Below, in pieces: positions 33,900-45,511 of a DNA stretch of 64,000 nucleotides. This DNA comes from Corythucha ciliata. Its lineage: Eukaryota > Arthropoda > Insecta > Hemiptera > Tingidae. The position numbers and the translations under genes are program-made. The number at the start of each line of letters is the position of its first letter. Positions within the stretch are counted from its first letter, which is position 1. The notes beneath the pieces were generated by a model. The model worked only from the letters and a program-made list of their open reading frames with translations, did not search any database and was not told the origin of the DNA. The DNA lies in assembly GCA_038030265.1 (NCBI GenBank), contig CM075941.1, positions 19,034,001 through 19,098,000 on the forward strand. Reading direction: 5' to 3'.

Positions 33900-34370
33900 A
33901 TTTATTTCTTTTTCCATATATTATTATTGTTATTATTTAAATTGTTATCTAATCTGCTGAAAGGAATTGCCTAGAGACGGTAAATTAGAACGAGAATTTT
34001 TTAAAAAATATATAGCGAGCGAGAGGGGTATGATAACGAAAAGGGGTGGAGAGGTGCACCCGTGCAAATTAAGATAATATTTGGCTCAGGGGTGCCAAGG
34101 GCACGAACCAATCTTTATAGCGAAGAAAAATCTTAAGAAGTCTTTGGCCCCTTTGAAGGCCACTGTTTTTTTTTTTATCGCCGACTAAAGAAAAACGGAT
34201 GAACATTCGTACGTTCTTCTACATAGTTATTAGGTTTACAAAAATATCCATTATGTCTGCTTAAATCTGCTCAAAAAGGATTCCAATCAATATGTCTTAT
34301 ATGATCGCGGAAAATGGATGAATATGACGTTGAGAGTTTGAGAAAACTGACGTCTTGTGACTTCTATGTC
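33900..34370. other. AT-rich spacer
   Basis: Directly after the polyadenylation signal of the preceding model. No gene or element was seen. Confidence 0.5.
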
Positions 34371-35780
34371 TAGGTCCGAAAAATTAGCTATTTGGAGAGT
34401 CAAACCCGCGAAATTGGTTTTTTGCGGAGCCAACCCATGAAATTGGGGTTTCAAAGAGCAAGACCCGCGAAATTGGTTCCAAAACAAACAAACAAAAATG
34501 TGGAATTTCACATCCAATTTCTAGAAAATTGATTTTTCTGGAGCTAAGTTTGTGAAATTTGAGAGCCAAAACCGCGAAATTATTTTTTAGTACAGTCAAA
34601 TCAGTCAATACCGCAAATTTTGTGCTTTGAAGAGTCAAACCAGAGAATTGGGGTTTTTAACGACCAAACACAGTGATTTTGGCAGTTTTAAAAGCCTTAT
34701 CCACGACAATTATTGTTTTATTCAAAGCCAAATCCGCGAGAATGGGGGTTTTCAGCGGCTAACTTTGCGAACTTTGGGTTTTGAACGACTGAGCCCCGTA
34801 AAATTCTGTTTTTATTAAAGAATTAATTTGGTGAAATGTGCGTTCATGTGTCTTGAAAAACTAAAATTGTGATTTTTTTTACAGCCAATCTAGTGAAATT
34901 TGAATTTTGAACGTGTAAGCTTCGTGAAATTGGTATTTTATAGAGTCAAACATGCGAAATTGGTTTTATTCAATTACCAATCCGAGGGAATGAGTTTTTC
35001 AAGATCTAACATTGCGAAATTTGGTTTTCGAATGACTAGTAAACTTCGTTGAATTGATTTTTTAATGAGCCAATTCTGTGAAATTCGTGTTTTGAAAGAA
35101 TTTTGCGGAATTTTATCGCCCAAAACCCGTTTTTATGGGTCTGGCTCACTATAAAAAAAAAAATTATCGGACTTTTCTCAGTAAAGAACCAATGCAATTT
35201 ACCGGATTTTGTTGCTGAAAAACCTATTTTGCTGAGTATTGTACACAATAAAAAATCTAAATTTCTGAGGTCTGGCTCTTTGAAAACCAAATTTATTTGA
35301 TTTTCTTGGAACCCGATATTCGTTGGATTCGGAATCTTGTGGAATTTACTCGCTAAAAACCCGTTTTCACCGGTCAGGCTCACAGACACAGAAAACCAAA
35401 TTTCATAGGTTTTTGTAGCTGTAAAACCCAAATTTGTGGGGTTGCCTAAAAAAACCAATTTCGTGGATTTTGCTTGCAAAAAAAAAACTCATTTTCACCA
35501 GTCTGGCTCACTTAAATATCAACTTCTCGGCTTTTTATTCTAAAAGAACCAGGCGAAATTTAATTTTTGAGGAGCCACTGAGGAGACTGAGGATCAAAAT
35601 ACCGATTATTATCGCAGTCCCGAGTTCCTAAACTACCAATTTTTCTGATTTCCACTTAAAATCCAATTTTGTGGGTTCTCAGTCGCTAAAAAATCATTTT
35701 CGCTTGTCTATCTCACAATAATACCAATTTCGCGCATCCTTGTTGCTGAAAATCCAATTTTGCAGGGTTACCAAGTTCAA
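34370..35780. repeat. Family B array with an orientation switch near 35080
   Basis: Up to about 35070 the units run GCGAAATTGGTTTTTTGCGGAGCCAA; from about 35100 on they are the reverse complement (GGCTCACTAAAAACCAATTTCGTGG). Transcripts crossing the switch could fold into long imperfect duplexes. Confidence 0.8.
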
Positions 35781-35799
35781 AACCCATTTTGGTTGGCTT

Positions 35800-36440
35800 G
35801 CCATTTTGAGCTGGCGACAATCCCACTCAACCGGAAGAACATAGTCATGAAACTTATTCCATTTGATGGCTTTTGTGGGGCTGAATACAAAGCTGAGCGT
35901 CTGCCTGGGTCATTTGCCCTCCGCGGCCAGTCTTATTTCCCTTAATTTGGAAAACGAATCAGCCGAAAGAACGTAGTCTTGTATAACTTGATTCACTCAG
36001 TTGGTTTTTTGGAGCTGAATAAGGATATGAGCCTACGCATGGAGCATTTGCCCTCATTGGCGGCCAGTCAAATTTCCTAAATTTTGGACATGAATAAATC
36101 GGATGAACTTGACCATTTGACTCGTTTCATTTGACGGGTATTATGGAGCTGAATACGAATGTAAGCGTCGGTGGGCGACAGCCACGGGCGTTTGCCCTCG
36201 TCGGCAAATCAAGTTTTCGAAGGTACATGGCCGGCAGACGGAAATATTCGTTTCGGCTACAAGAGCAAAAAACAAAAAACAATCGAATGAGGCGACCATT
36301 TTCATGAATACGTTCCAACGGTTAGATTCATGTCCCAAATTCGGGGATTTACCGCTGAGGGCAAACGCCCCCGACAGACGCCGGGCGACGCACATATTCG
36401 TATTCAGCTCCAATATACCTTTCGAATGAGGCGAGTACCA
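35800..36440. repeat. ~128-bp tandem repeat, family D, with an inverted fourth copy
   Basis: Three direct units are aligned at CCGGAAGAACATAGTC (about 35837), GCCGAAAGAACGTAGTC (about 35961) and TCGGATGAACTTGACC (about 36091), each followed by GGGGCTGAATA..or GGAGCTGAATA and by a segment ending TTTGCCCTC..CGGC. A fourth, inverted unit at about 36340-36435 shares GAATACGAAT, GGGCGTTTGCCCTC and GACATGAAT. The hairpin word GGGC-GTTT-GCCC is in the third and fourth units. Confidence 0.7.
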
Positions 36441-36459
36441 CGACTGAGTTCTTCCTGTT

Positions 36460-36865
36460 AATGAGGAAGTAACACATTTTCCAAAATCATGCTGTCGTGA
36501 TAGCTTGGGTACCAAAACTAATGAAAACACGATCCGTTCAAATAAAATCAGGCCCTGTATTTTTTTATTAATTTTTAAAACTATTGGGTTGTGGGACCCA
36601 TTTGAAATAGACTAGATAGACTGATGACGTAATAACAGTATTCGCATGACCTTCACAATAGCTTCCCACAAATCAAACAATAGGACTTTAAGAGAATTGG
36701 AAGGACAAGAAGGGGCAAGACATGATAACAGCCATGATGCGGAGGGTTGGGAGGGGGTCACAACCCCTCAACGACGTCGTTGACGTCATATTTAGTCATT
36801 TTCTTTCGAAAAAAAAAAAAAATGTTTCCACAGTGGTTTTGATTTTTTACGTTACTTCCTCATTC
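36460..36865 (+). mobile_element. Dispersed element, copy 1 (14-bp terminal inverted repeat)
   Basis: It starts AATGAGGAAGTAAC and ends GTTACTTCCTCATT, an exact 14-bp terminal inverted repeat. Its interior matches copy 2 at 61005-61711 (for example GTTCAA.. AAAATCAGGCCCT, CTTCCCACAAATCAAACAATAGGACTT, GGGGCAAGACATGATAAC). Copy 1 lacks about 230 bp present in copy 2. It carries the palindrome CAACGACGTCGTTG. No clear target duplication was seen. No coding frame; a non-autonomous DNA element is the simplest reading. Confidence 0.7.
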
Positions 36866-36897
36866 ATGTCCTAAGTATTTTGACTGCCCACTGAAAT

Positions 36898-37384
36898 TCA
36901 GTAATGTCTGACGCCAATTTGATCGCCGATTTTTTTGTGTGTTCCACATCGAAAAATATGAGACACGTATCCTCCCAAACTTGCCAGTGGGCCCTGTGGG
37001 AGCCCCAAAAAAATCCCAAACCCATATTTTTTTCGAGTTTCTCACACTAATAGTGAGTTTTAGCACTCTCCCGTTAAATCCTCCGGAAACTTTATTTTCA
37101 AATTTCAACCAATCAGATGTTTCGTAAACAAGCAACTACTGATTTATCGTTTGCGTTAGCGTTAGCGGGGGTGTTGCTAAAAGTCTCTAATTTCTTGGCA
37201 AAAACACAATATATAATTATGTCGGAAAACGAAATTTTGAAATTCCTACTTTTTTGGGCTTTGGGATTTTCTTGGGGCCCCCACTGGGTCCATTGGCAAG
37301 TTTGGGTGGACACGTGTCTAATATTTTTCGATATATAGGACTCATACAAAAATCGGCGATCAAATCGACGTCGGACATTACCGA
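36898..37384. mobile_element. Foldback element with ~120-bp inverted arms
   Basis: The left arm (36898-37028) starts CAGTAATGTCTGACG; the right arm (37254-37384) ends CGTCGGACATTACCG. The arms share GATCGCCGATTTTT, TCGAAAAATAT.AGACACGT, CCCAAACTTGCCA and AATCCCAAA, at roughly 80-85 percent by eye, around a 225-bp centre. Frames in the arms (36939-37127, 37254-37451 and reverse ones) mirror one another and are not genes. The element starts 33 bp after copy 1 above. Confidence 0.75.
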
Positions 37385-37459
37385 CATTCCCCGTTTAAGA
37401 GCCATTTTCACGGGTCTGGTATTGTATCCAACCATGCAACATTTAATGTAACATGTTAT

Positions 37460-38430
37460 GTAATGATGGGGCTCACTTAAAAACCCAATTTCGTGCGGGT
37501 TTCGGCTCGCTGATAAACCCAATTTGCGGGGTGGCCTCGTTATTATAGAAATTATATCCGTTTAACAGATTTGGCTTGAGTTTCTGACAAGGAAACTATT
37601 AGACCCGTCCGAAGGGGTTACAAATCCTATAAGGGGAGTCCCAGAGGTCCAATATTTCAGATTTAGCTCCGAAATTATCACTTTCCGGGCGAAAGGTTGT
37701 CAGTTTTAGGGCAGATAATCCGGAACTGAAGGCTACAATGACACTTTCCGAGCAGACCACCCGTGATAATTAAGTTTCTGGGGTTGAATTGACGATTTCT
37801 CGTCCAGATTTCTCGTTGAATATAAGCCTGCAACAAGCAACCCCTTGAACAAGAGCTGATGGCGGGGTTTTATTTTTATTAAATATTACATATGTATATC
37901 CCCCCCCCCCCGAAATCCCAGTTTTCACAATTTACCTAGATTTCAGAACCTGCTTATACGTCGTAAAACGTCGGGGTTTCGGTACAATGTGATAAAGTCG
38001 TCAGACGAAAACATTAGTCACTGTGAAAAGGCTTGCCCACACAATGTGATGTGTTCATGGTGGACAAATATCTTCCAATATTAATTAACTTCCGGCATTG
38101 CCTAGATACCGACCAACTAAACGCATTATAAAGCGGTCCATACACTTACAATAAATATTGCGCAATACATATAGGGGTTGTACCTTGCACAATAAAATTG
38201 AACGAGTATGCGCACAATATACAGGGTGGAAGGGGATAAGTGTGTCAAAAAAAATTGGGCGAAAATAGACCCCATATGCGACCGAAATCACCATATACAC
38301 CATGGTCCGAAAATAAAAACCCTTCGAGATATGATTTTTCTAATGATTTTGAAGGCTTTTCAGTGCTTTGAGTGTGCGTGAGGTTTTAGTGCTTTTCATC
38401 ACAAAATCACATAACTTGTTCAAATTTTTC
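37460..38430. other. Spacer with a small family B remnant
   Basis: About 37460-37540 holds two or three reversed family B units (AAACCCAATTTCGTGCGGGTTTCGGCTCGCTG). The rest is unique; a C run of about 10 lies at 37900. No gene supported. Confidence 0.5.
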
Positions 38431-38432
38431 AG

Positions 38433-38559
38433 GTCACAACAAGCGATTTTGAAGAGAAAAATGATTACTTTTTCTAAGAAATCGTCATTTCTGACGAAAA
38501 ATCACCAAACAACTAAGGAAACGCTCATGGCTATCTGTCGCTTTGAAATGTTTTTCTGA
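38433..38559 (+). CDS. Possible terminal exon, unrecognised
   Basis: The acceptor AACTTGTTCAAATTTTTCAG precedes a 41-codon basic frame (SQQAILKRKMITFSKKSS.., ETLMAICRFEMFF) ending in TGA at 38557. Lysine-rich and without a recognised motif. No polyadenylation signal was found within 60 nt. Confidence 0.2.
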
Positions 38560-38724
38560 ATCACACGTTGTCCGTACACTCAGATTTAGTGTGGGCAAAC
38601 AGGGACTTAATTTATTTGGCACGTGTTGCCAAATATTTGACAATGCGTTTCAATTTCCTGTTGGTCGGTTTCTTCACAATGCTAGAAATTAATTAATATT
38701 ATAATATTATATTTATCCAATACT

Positions 38725-38800
38725 AATAAACTACTACTACTACTACAACTAATACTTTTACTACTATGTACTACTAACTACTACTACTAAATGCTATTCC
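38725..38800. repeat. (CTA)n microsatellite
   Basis: Imperfect ACTACTACTACTACAACTAATACT..ACTACTACTACTAAATG. Confidence 0.85.
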
Positions 38801-38840
38801 TGTTCGTGTTTTTACTATTACTAAATTACTGTTTGAGATC

Positions 38841-38874
38841 CCCCCCCCCCAATGTTTCCCTGGATCCGCCACTG
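38841..38874 (-). mobile_element. Orphan hAT-type terminus
   Basis: CCCTGGATCCGCCACTG (38858-38874) is the reverse complement of CAGTGGCGGATCCAGGG, a frequent hAT end, and is preceded by a C run as in many such elements. The bases after it (TACGCCCC) would be the target duplication, but I found no matching left end in the window. Confidence 0.4.
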
Positions 38875-39498
38875 TACGCCCCTGGATTATTTTGCCAGCC
38901 ACCATCAGTTCATGCCTAAAACATCGTCGCAAGGAAAGTGCAAACATCTTCTCCCCCATTTTTGTTACCAAACGCTCCGTTTCTCTTTCCATCTTGTCCC
39001 CCCCCCCTCACACCGCCACAACTACCACCTTTTTCGTCTCACTCACTCTCATCTTCTCATGCACATATCCGGTGTTTCTCACAGAATCATCTTTTTTTCA
39101 AATTGCTTTTCCTTACGTTGCTCCACCAAAAATCGTCGTTTTCTCCCATCTTCTTCACACACACACACAAAAAAAAGTTCCGCAAATCAAACTTCACCAA
39201 ACAAAATTTATCTTGAATTAACGTCGACTTTTGCTTGTGTGTTTTGTTCTGGACTTGGATTTCCTCGGAAGTGGTCAATATGATTAAAAAAAAGACTCGA
39301 TAAAATACACTTGATTTCATGTATTTAAGTACCTACGAGACGCAATTGTCCGAAGTTTAAAAAAATCTTATCTTTCTTTTATAATTTCACGAAAGACTAG
39401 AAATTGTCGTTTAAATTAATCGGCCGTTTAATACCTAAATGTAAGGCATTTTTGGTAATTACCCTGAACTGAATAAAAATAGCCCTCTTGCAATCCAG

Positions 39499-39639
39499 CA
39501 ATATCCGAAAGTGAAGGGGTTCGTACACAAAGTTCAACTGCTAGCGGGCAGAAGTTTTGCTGCAGGGAACGAAGAATTTGCTGTGGAATTTAGATCTGTG
39601 GAGTCTCTGCCCCCCCCCCCTACCGTCTATGGGCAATGA
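39499..39639 (+). CDS. Coding-like exon, galectin N-terminal-exon-like
   Basis: The acceptor GCCCTCTTGCAATCCAG precedes a 46-codon frame, GC-rich against its flanks: QYPKVKGFVHKVQLLAGRS, FAAGNEEFAVEFRSVES, then a proline run read from an 11-C tract, and TGA at 39637. The frame is also open upstream to 39445. GRSFAAGNEEFAVEF resembles the galectin pattern G.V....A..FAV.F at the end of its second coding exon. The poly-C tract makes the frame after ES uncertain. Confidence 0.35.
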   Translation, partial: QYPKVKGFVHKVQLLAGRSFAAGNEEFAVEFRSVESLPPPPTVYGQ

Positions 39640-40686
39640 GTGTGTCCCTCATGTTTGATTACAATTCAAGTCAAAATGAATCACTTTAAATGTGGAAAAA
39701 ATTGGCATTTTCCCTTCACTTTGTTCGTCAGATAGCGACTTGACAGTTTTGGCGCAAGAGTGTTTGGCCCCTAGACACGCAACAAAAAACTTGCATTTAT
39801 AAACAATTAGAACTGGTTGGCGTGACTTGATAGAAATATGTAATCAGCATGACAAATGCGACAAGTTCAACGATTCACCATGAGACTTTTTTTATTAGTA
39901 TTTTGTGTTTTTCACCCCTATCCAATCACTGAATTCTTTAGATTTGGGCAATAGTAAGCGTGAAATCTCTCAGGTGATCGTGTTTACATTAATTTCGATT
40001 GCTTTTTTTTTCTTCTTCTCTTTTTTTTAATCGTGTTCTCCAATCACACCCATCATCTTCTTGCCCCGCGACAGGCCTTGGCACACATGAGGAGGCTTTT
40101 ACTTTCACCTTACTCAGACGATGAAGAAAAAAAAAATCCCTCCTGTGTTTAGGTGAGGAGGCAGGTTGGCAAATACTCGAACGCGTCCATACGAGAAGAG
40201 AACGTTCTCGGAACTCTCATACCTTTTTTTTCCGCTCTTCCCCATGAGCCCGACCCTTCACTCTCAAACCGCCAATGCCAATCCTTCTTTTACTTTTTCG
40301 TGAGCCTTCAGATTACAGCAAGATGCTGAATAGATAAGGAGACAAAGAGAGAGTGAGAGAGAGGGAATGGGTAAGCGAGATCCCCATAACTTTTGAAGCG
40401 TTTCGACACTTGGGAGTTATATTGGAATGAGGGCTACTGCGGATTGAACGGTATTTTTAGAGTCATTGAAGGTTGCATATTTCCCTCCCGTAAAGTTTTG
40501 ATTTTTTGACTCCCCATCACTTCCAAGCGCACCTTTGAAGAGATTTTTATGAGAAATCATGGGTTGAGGAATTCCATTGTGAACAGAAAACTGCAGTAGG
40601 TCTAGCCTATTTTATTTATTTTGGCGTTTCGTCAAAGTGAAAACACGGTAGCCATATTTCCAATCTTTGTCTCGTTTTTATTGTAG

Positions 40687-40767
40687 GGCGTACCCAATAA
40701 CCGGTCTATATTGTGCAGTTTTCTTCTGGAACAATCATATTTCGTGTGTTCCATATTTAATATATGA
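40687..40767 (+). CDS. Short exon-like frame
   Basis: A strong acceptor (TCTTTGTCTCGTTTTTATTGTAG) precedes 26 codons (GVPNNRSILCSFLLEQSYFV, CSIFNI) and TGA. The end QSYFVCSI is close to KHYFLCSI at the end of the 31090-31230 exon, and both have NN about a dozen residues before. A donor-like GTGTGT at 40744 could cut it short. The second frame is open for longer (40667-40921) but becomes low-complexity. Confidence 0.2.
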   Translation, partial: GVPNNRSILCSFLLEQSYFVCSIFNI

Positions 40768-40929
40768 AAGCATTGGAAATAGATCGACCATGCAACCATG
40801 TTCACTCACCAACCCTCCCCTCCCAAGGTGCACCAGCCTCCCCCCCCCCCGCACTCACAGCAACGTTCGATCGTTTGACTCAACCTCCTCCTTCTCCTCT
40901 TCCTCATTCAAAGGTCCTTGAGAACACCT

Positions 40930-41757
40930 ATAGTGTAATTAGGAAGTGTTAGCCCGACAGCCATGACCCCGTTACGGCCTCTAACCCACTTTCCAGCCGT
41001 TTTTGCCTTTTTTTAAAAGTATAGACGCACGCTATATAGTATTTTAGGTTGATGCTCATCTCTCATTTTCAGATTCAGATGCATAATATTTAATTAACTT
41101 TGAAACTTCTCTTATAATTTAAACACAATTTTTGAAAACTAAAAATAAACATTTCAGAAAATGAGGGGTATAAAAAAGATTAATAACAAGTATAATAAAA
41201 CGCTTATTCCAATAAATTTACGTTAAATTGAAATTAATTACCCAATTGAGCTCAAATAGAGTAGCCAAAAGATTAAAAAAGATGCACGGACCGCGTAAGT
41301 AAGAGCAAAGTGGGGAGGGTGTGATGAATGAGACTTTTGGGTTTCTTCTTCCTTCCTCATGCCTCTCTTATACGCAGCCGTCCAAAATAGACGACTCGCG
41401 CGTCAAACGAGCCAAGGAGTGAGGAGGAGGAGGAGGAGGAATCGCAGAAGGAAAATATTCGACTTTAATTATGAGGAATTAACCCGTGGGTAGTGCTTCT
41501 ATACTTCTTGGGCGAGGGAAGGTCTTATTATTGTGTTTTAGGGATTTTAGAATTTTAGAGACGCTTTGATGTCAAAGTTTTGCTCACAGCAGTTTCTTGT
41601 GAGGAGGGGGGGGGGCTTATGTCTGAGAATTACAAAGTGATGAAAACAAATGTCAGGAAGCGTTAGAAAATGAGTTGGGGTTCCAAGTGATGATTCACTG
41701 GACATTTTCTTTTTTTTTTAAGATTATAAAATCAGTGATGGACCCTTGGGCCTAGCA
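40930..41757. other. AT-rich spacer
   Basis: Contains (GGA)n at about 41425-41440 and a G run at about 41606. No gene or element was recognised. Confidence 0.5.
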
Positions 41758-42392
41758 TTAGCGTTTTTCACAATACAGCCGCAAATTGGAGATTTCTATC
41801 AATTTTAGCCTCGAATTAGCGTTTATCCAAATTAATTTAATAATTAAAACCGCAAACTCATTATTGTTGCAATATTCCAACAATTGAGTGCTTTTCTCCA
41901 TTTCAGACGCGAAGTAGCGTTTTTAACTATTTTAGTTGCAAGTTGGAGATTTTTCTCAAATATTTCCACGAATTATCAAGTTGTTTACTGTAAGCCAATA
42001 ATTGGCCCTTCACACAAATTTTAGCCTTGATATTGACTCGAGGAAACGCGAATTAGAGTTTTTTCTCAATTTTAGCTTCAAACTAACGCGTTTTTTTGTT
42101 GTTTTTGTTCAATTTAGTTGTGAATTAGCGCTTTCCTAAATTGTTTAAGCCTCTAAGTAGCGCTTTTTCTTAATTATTGCCGTGAATTGGTGCTTTTCTC
42201 AATTTTAACCGCGAATCAGCATTTGTGGTCATTTTAGCTGCGAATTATGAATTTTTCTCAATTTAAGCCGCTAACGACCGTTTTTTTCAAAATTATACCC
42301 GTGAATTAGCGTTTTTCTCAATTTTTTCCTCGAATTAGCGATTTTAACTCTTTTAGCCATAAATTAGCGATTTTACTCAATTGTATTGCTCA
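41757..42392 (+). repeat. Family A array
   Basis: Units of 29-30 bp such as GTGAATTAGCGTTTTTCTCAATTTTTTCCTC, among the best-kept of the family. Confidence 0.85.
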
Positions 42393-42903
42393 ATGCGCGT
42401 TTACACGGTTCAATCTCATGGCTCAATTTCATTGATTCAATCAAACTGAAACGTGTGAACATATTTTCGCTTGACCTACGAAGAAAGTGGCTATCACCAT
42501 GGCAACCTCACGACGAAAGAAACACTTTATTCTCAGCGTGTTTTTTGCTTACTTTACATCACAGAGTGGAGTCACTGCTAGGAGTGATGTAAAGTACTTT
42601 CCGTCACTGTTAGGTGTGACGTGTTTGGAGTGAGTATAGTGGTGAAGTGCCTCACATTTCGACGGTCAAGCGAAAAATAGCGTTCGCAATTCGTGAGAAG
42701 CGTCTTTACGCGCTCGTTGTTAGTATTTAGCTAACTCGGCTTCGCCTCGCGCGTAAAGTGTCACTTTCCTCTCTCGTTGCGAAATATACTATTTCAATAA
42801 TATTGCTCCATCAAATTTCTATAATAAACGTGATGCCCGAGCCATTCAATGAAATGTCTTCCGTCATATTGAGCAATGAGATTGAACCGTTGTAAACGCG
42901 CCT
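42393..42903. mobile_element. Foldback MITE-like element inserted in family A array
   Basis: The ends share GCGCGTTTACA(A)CGGTTCAATCTCAT.GCTCAAT as an inverted repeat of about 36 bp. Candidate 3-bp flanks TCA lie at 42390-42392 and 42904-42906. The interior holds ACTTTACATCAC/GTGATGTAAAGT and further short inverted words. The array continues on both sides, so this is an insertion. There is no transposase frame; the frame 42386-42592 is not considered a gene. Confidence 0.7.
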
Positions 42904-42904
42904 T

Positions 42905-43610
42905 CAGGAAATGAGTTTTTCTCAAATTCAGTTCAAATTTCGCGTTTTCGCCAGTTTCAAACTCAAATTATCTATTTTGTCGCGTGTCTTCTTATTTTTA
43001 GCCGCGAATAACAGTTTTTCATTATTTTAGCCGCAGAATAGAGATTTTTCTACATTTTAGGTGCGAATGCGGGATGTCTTTTAATTTTAGCCGCAAATTA
43101 GCGGTTATCGCTCAATTTTTTAGCCACCAATTGTGGATTTTTCTCGATTTAAGTCGTGAATGAGCGCTTGTCTCATTTTCAGGCGTGAACTAGCTCTTTT
43201 ACGCTATTTTAGCTGCGAAGTAGAATTTTTTGTTGTTTTTACAATTTTAGCTGCGAATTATAGATTTTCTCGGACGACATTGTGCGTTTTCGCATTCTAA
43301 GCCGTGCAATTTAGCTCTATTTTAGCTGAGAATTTGCGTTTTTCTCAATTGTTGGCGCAAATCAGCGTTTTCCTCTTTCAGCCATGGATTAGTGTTTTTC
43401 TTGACTTTAGCCGTGAATTAGCGTTTTTTTTTTTTAATTTTAGTCACGAATTGTTCATTTTTATCAATTTAAGCCGTCTTTTCCCCTCAATTTTCTGGGC
43501 AACTTTAGCCTTGAGTGTGGGCTTTTCCTCCATTTCAGGCATAATTTACGATTTGTCTGAATTTTAGCTGCGCATTAACGCTTTATATAACCCTGACATC
43601 CGCATTTTTC
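42905..43610 (+). repeat. Family A array, continued
   Basis: Same unit and orientation as 41757-42392, with more decay near 43450-43610. Confidence 0.85.
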
Positions 43611-44029
43611 CAACTTAGAGCTTTTCGGGGTGGTTTCCCTCTGGGTGGTGGTCCGGGGTGGTCCGCTCCCTCGTTCCTCCACGGTAGGTACGTTACTGAA
43701 CTTGACTTGATCACAATCGGGTTCTATAAGAAATTGCTTGCTCCCTCCAGTTTTTACTCTTGTTTATCACCCTCTGGCTTTAAAATACCTAAGAATCGCC
43801 CCTAAGAATATATGACCAGTTTAGTCATCAGATTTTGTGAAATGATCTGGGGCCAGATTCACTAACTTTTTTCATCATTGCTTTTTTCAAAAATCATATG
43901 TTTCCGTTCAGTTTTCTTAATTTCATGAATGAGATTTCAATGTTTCTTCCAAAGCATCGTTTCTATTTCGTTAGAGAATAAGGCCCAGTTAGTAAGGAGA
44001 CTGTTTTCGAAAAATGTGGTTTACTGACC

Positions 44030-44227
44030 GTGAGTTTAAGGCTTCATGAGTGCAGAAGTACTGCCCACACAAAATCCGCACGATACTGCCCATATTTGGG
44101 GGGGAGGAGAATCTGGGCCCATCCCTGTACCGCGTCTTCTATTTACTTTTCTCTTTGGAAAGGTTGCGACAAGTTGAAGATTGAAAAACTGGTGGAGTTC
44201 ATGGGCAGGGGGACGCTAATATTATGA
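44030..44227 (+). CDS. Doubtful open frame
   Basis: A 65-codon frame contains a G run and ends FSLWKGCDKLKIEKLVEF, MGRGTLIL, TGA. The last 25 residues are protein-like and could be a last exon after CTCTTTGGAAAG at 44162, but there is no polyadenylation signal and the first half looks random. Confidence 0.15.
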   Translation: MSLRLHECRSTAHTKSARYCPYLGGRRIWAHPCTASSIYFSLWKGCDKLKIEKLVEFMGRGTLIL

Positions 44228-44434
44228 GCGGTAGCACAGTGAAGACGCAATTGATCGGGTAATGCTTCCTCTACGTACTATAATATTACTGATTGCGTGC
44301 CCTAAATAATGGACAAAATAACAAACCTTTGCAAAACCAAAAAAATTTTCGTAAGAAAAACTCAATCCGGCAAGCCGGTAGAGAGACACAGCCCCCCTCC
44401 CCGCCGCTCTTTCTAGTTTGTCATAATCTGTCAT

Positions 44435-45312
44435 TCACCTTCCAACCGTGCACTACACAGTAGACACAAAAGTGTTAAACCCTGTTAAGTAATAACTGGG
44501 TCTAATCCAACACCTTAAACCGTCCCCCCCCCCCAGTCACTCCTTACGCTCAAAAGTACCACTATGTTGAGGAAACAGCCTTTTGTTGAAAAAAAAAATC
44601 GTTTATAGTTAGGGACCGTCACTAAAAAGCTTGGAGTTGGGTGAAAATTTACTCAACGTCTGTTTTTTTATATATTTCTTCGAGCATTATCTATTATTCA
44701 AGTTATTAGAGCGAGGAATACTATCAAGCTGCAATTTCTTTCTTTTTTTTTAAATAAGCTAAACTGTAATTTTAAATTTTTAACTAGTAATTTTTATATC
44801 GATTGCCTCCGCTTCTACTCGCTCAGTATTCAGGCATGCAGAGAAACCTTTTCACATTTTATTTTATGACGATCCATTCATGCAGCGACAAAATAAAAAT
44901 TAATAGGGGTAGTAGTGATTTGATGATATTAAAGAGAGTGTTGTGGTCAGGGGAGGTGAAGGGGGACTGAGGCAAGCGCGATTTTATTCGGATTCCGAGC
45001 AGAATAGATTGGACGCGCTCTGGACGCAACTATATATACCCATCATTGAGAAAACCGTAAAAACCATAATGAATTGGATATATATAAAGAATTGGAAGTT
45101 TGAAAACTAATCGGTAAAGAGGGTATATACGGTGGAGAAAGAAACCGATTTTTTTGCAATAATGTACTGGACTGAGAAGGGGGGGGGTTGGCTAAGGATA
45201 ACATTTAAAAATGAGAAGGTGCTCACCCTAAAGATAGAGAATTAAGTGAATAAATATGTAAATTAACAATTTTTATAGAAACTTTCAACTTCTTTTCTCT
45301 CGTTTTCATTAG
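44435..45312. other. AT-rich spacer upstream of the 45.3 kb exon
   Basis: C run at about 44523; AT-rich with scattered AATAAA words but no open frame of note. Confidence 0.5.
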
Positions 45313-45511
45313 CCAAGAGACCAGAATGATTCCCACAGTTGTTACTCCACCGTGTTTCCTCCTTTTATTTGAGCAATCTCAAATTAATGCCAGAGTAAAC
45401 AAAACATGGGAGTTGGAAATCACGAAGCATGGAAAAGATAATGTTTTGGAAACGTTAAAAATAGTTTCTTCTAACCTACCGAACTTATCGTGTATAGAAG
45501 AAAAATATTGA
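45313..45511 (+). CDS. Terminal exon of a small gene, galectin last-exon-like
   Basis: The acceptor TTCTCTCGTTTTCATTAG precedes an open frame to TGA at 45509, with AATAAA twice soon after (45529 and 45540). An in-frame ATG lies at 45326. The peptide reads QETRMIPTVVTPPCFLLLF, EQSQINARVNKTWELEI, then TKHGKDNVLETLKIVSSN. This follows the galectin last exon F.L.I.......V.VNG..-EF-F......L..L.I. The motif TPPCFLLLF recurs in changed form (TPLVHLLFLL) in the frame at 47470. No partner exon was joined with confidence. Confidence 0.4.

Noticed and set aside
36939..37451. Mirrored frames in the 36.9 kb foldback
   Set aside because: Same peptide words appear on both strands because the arms are inverted repeats.
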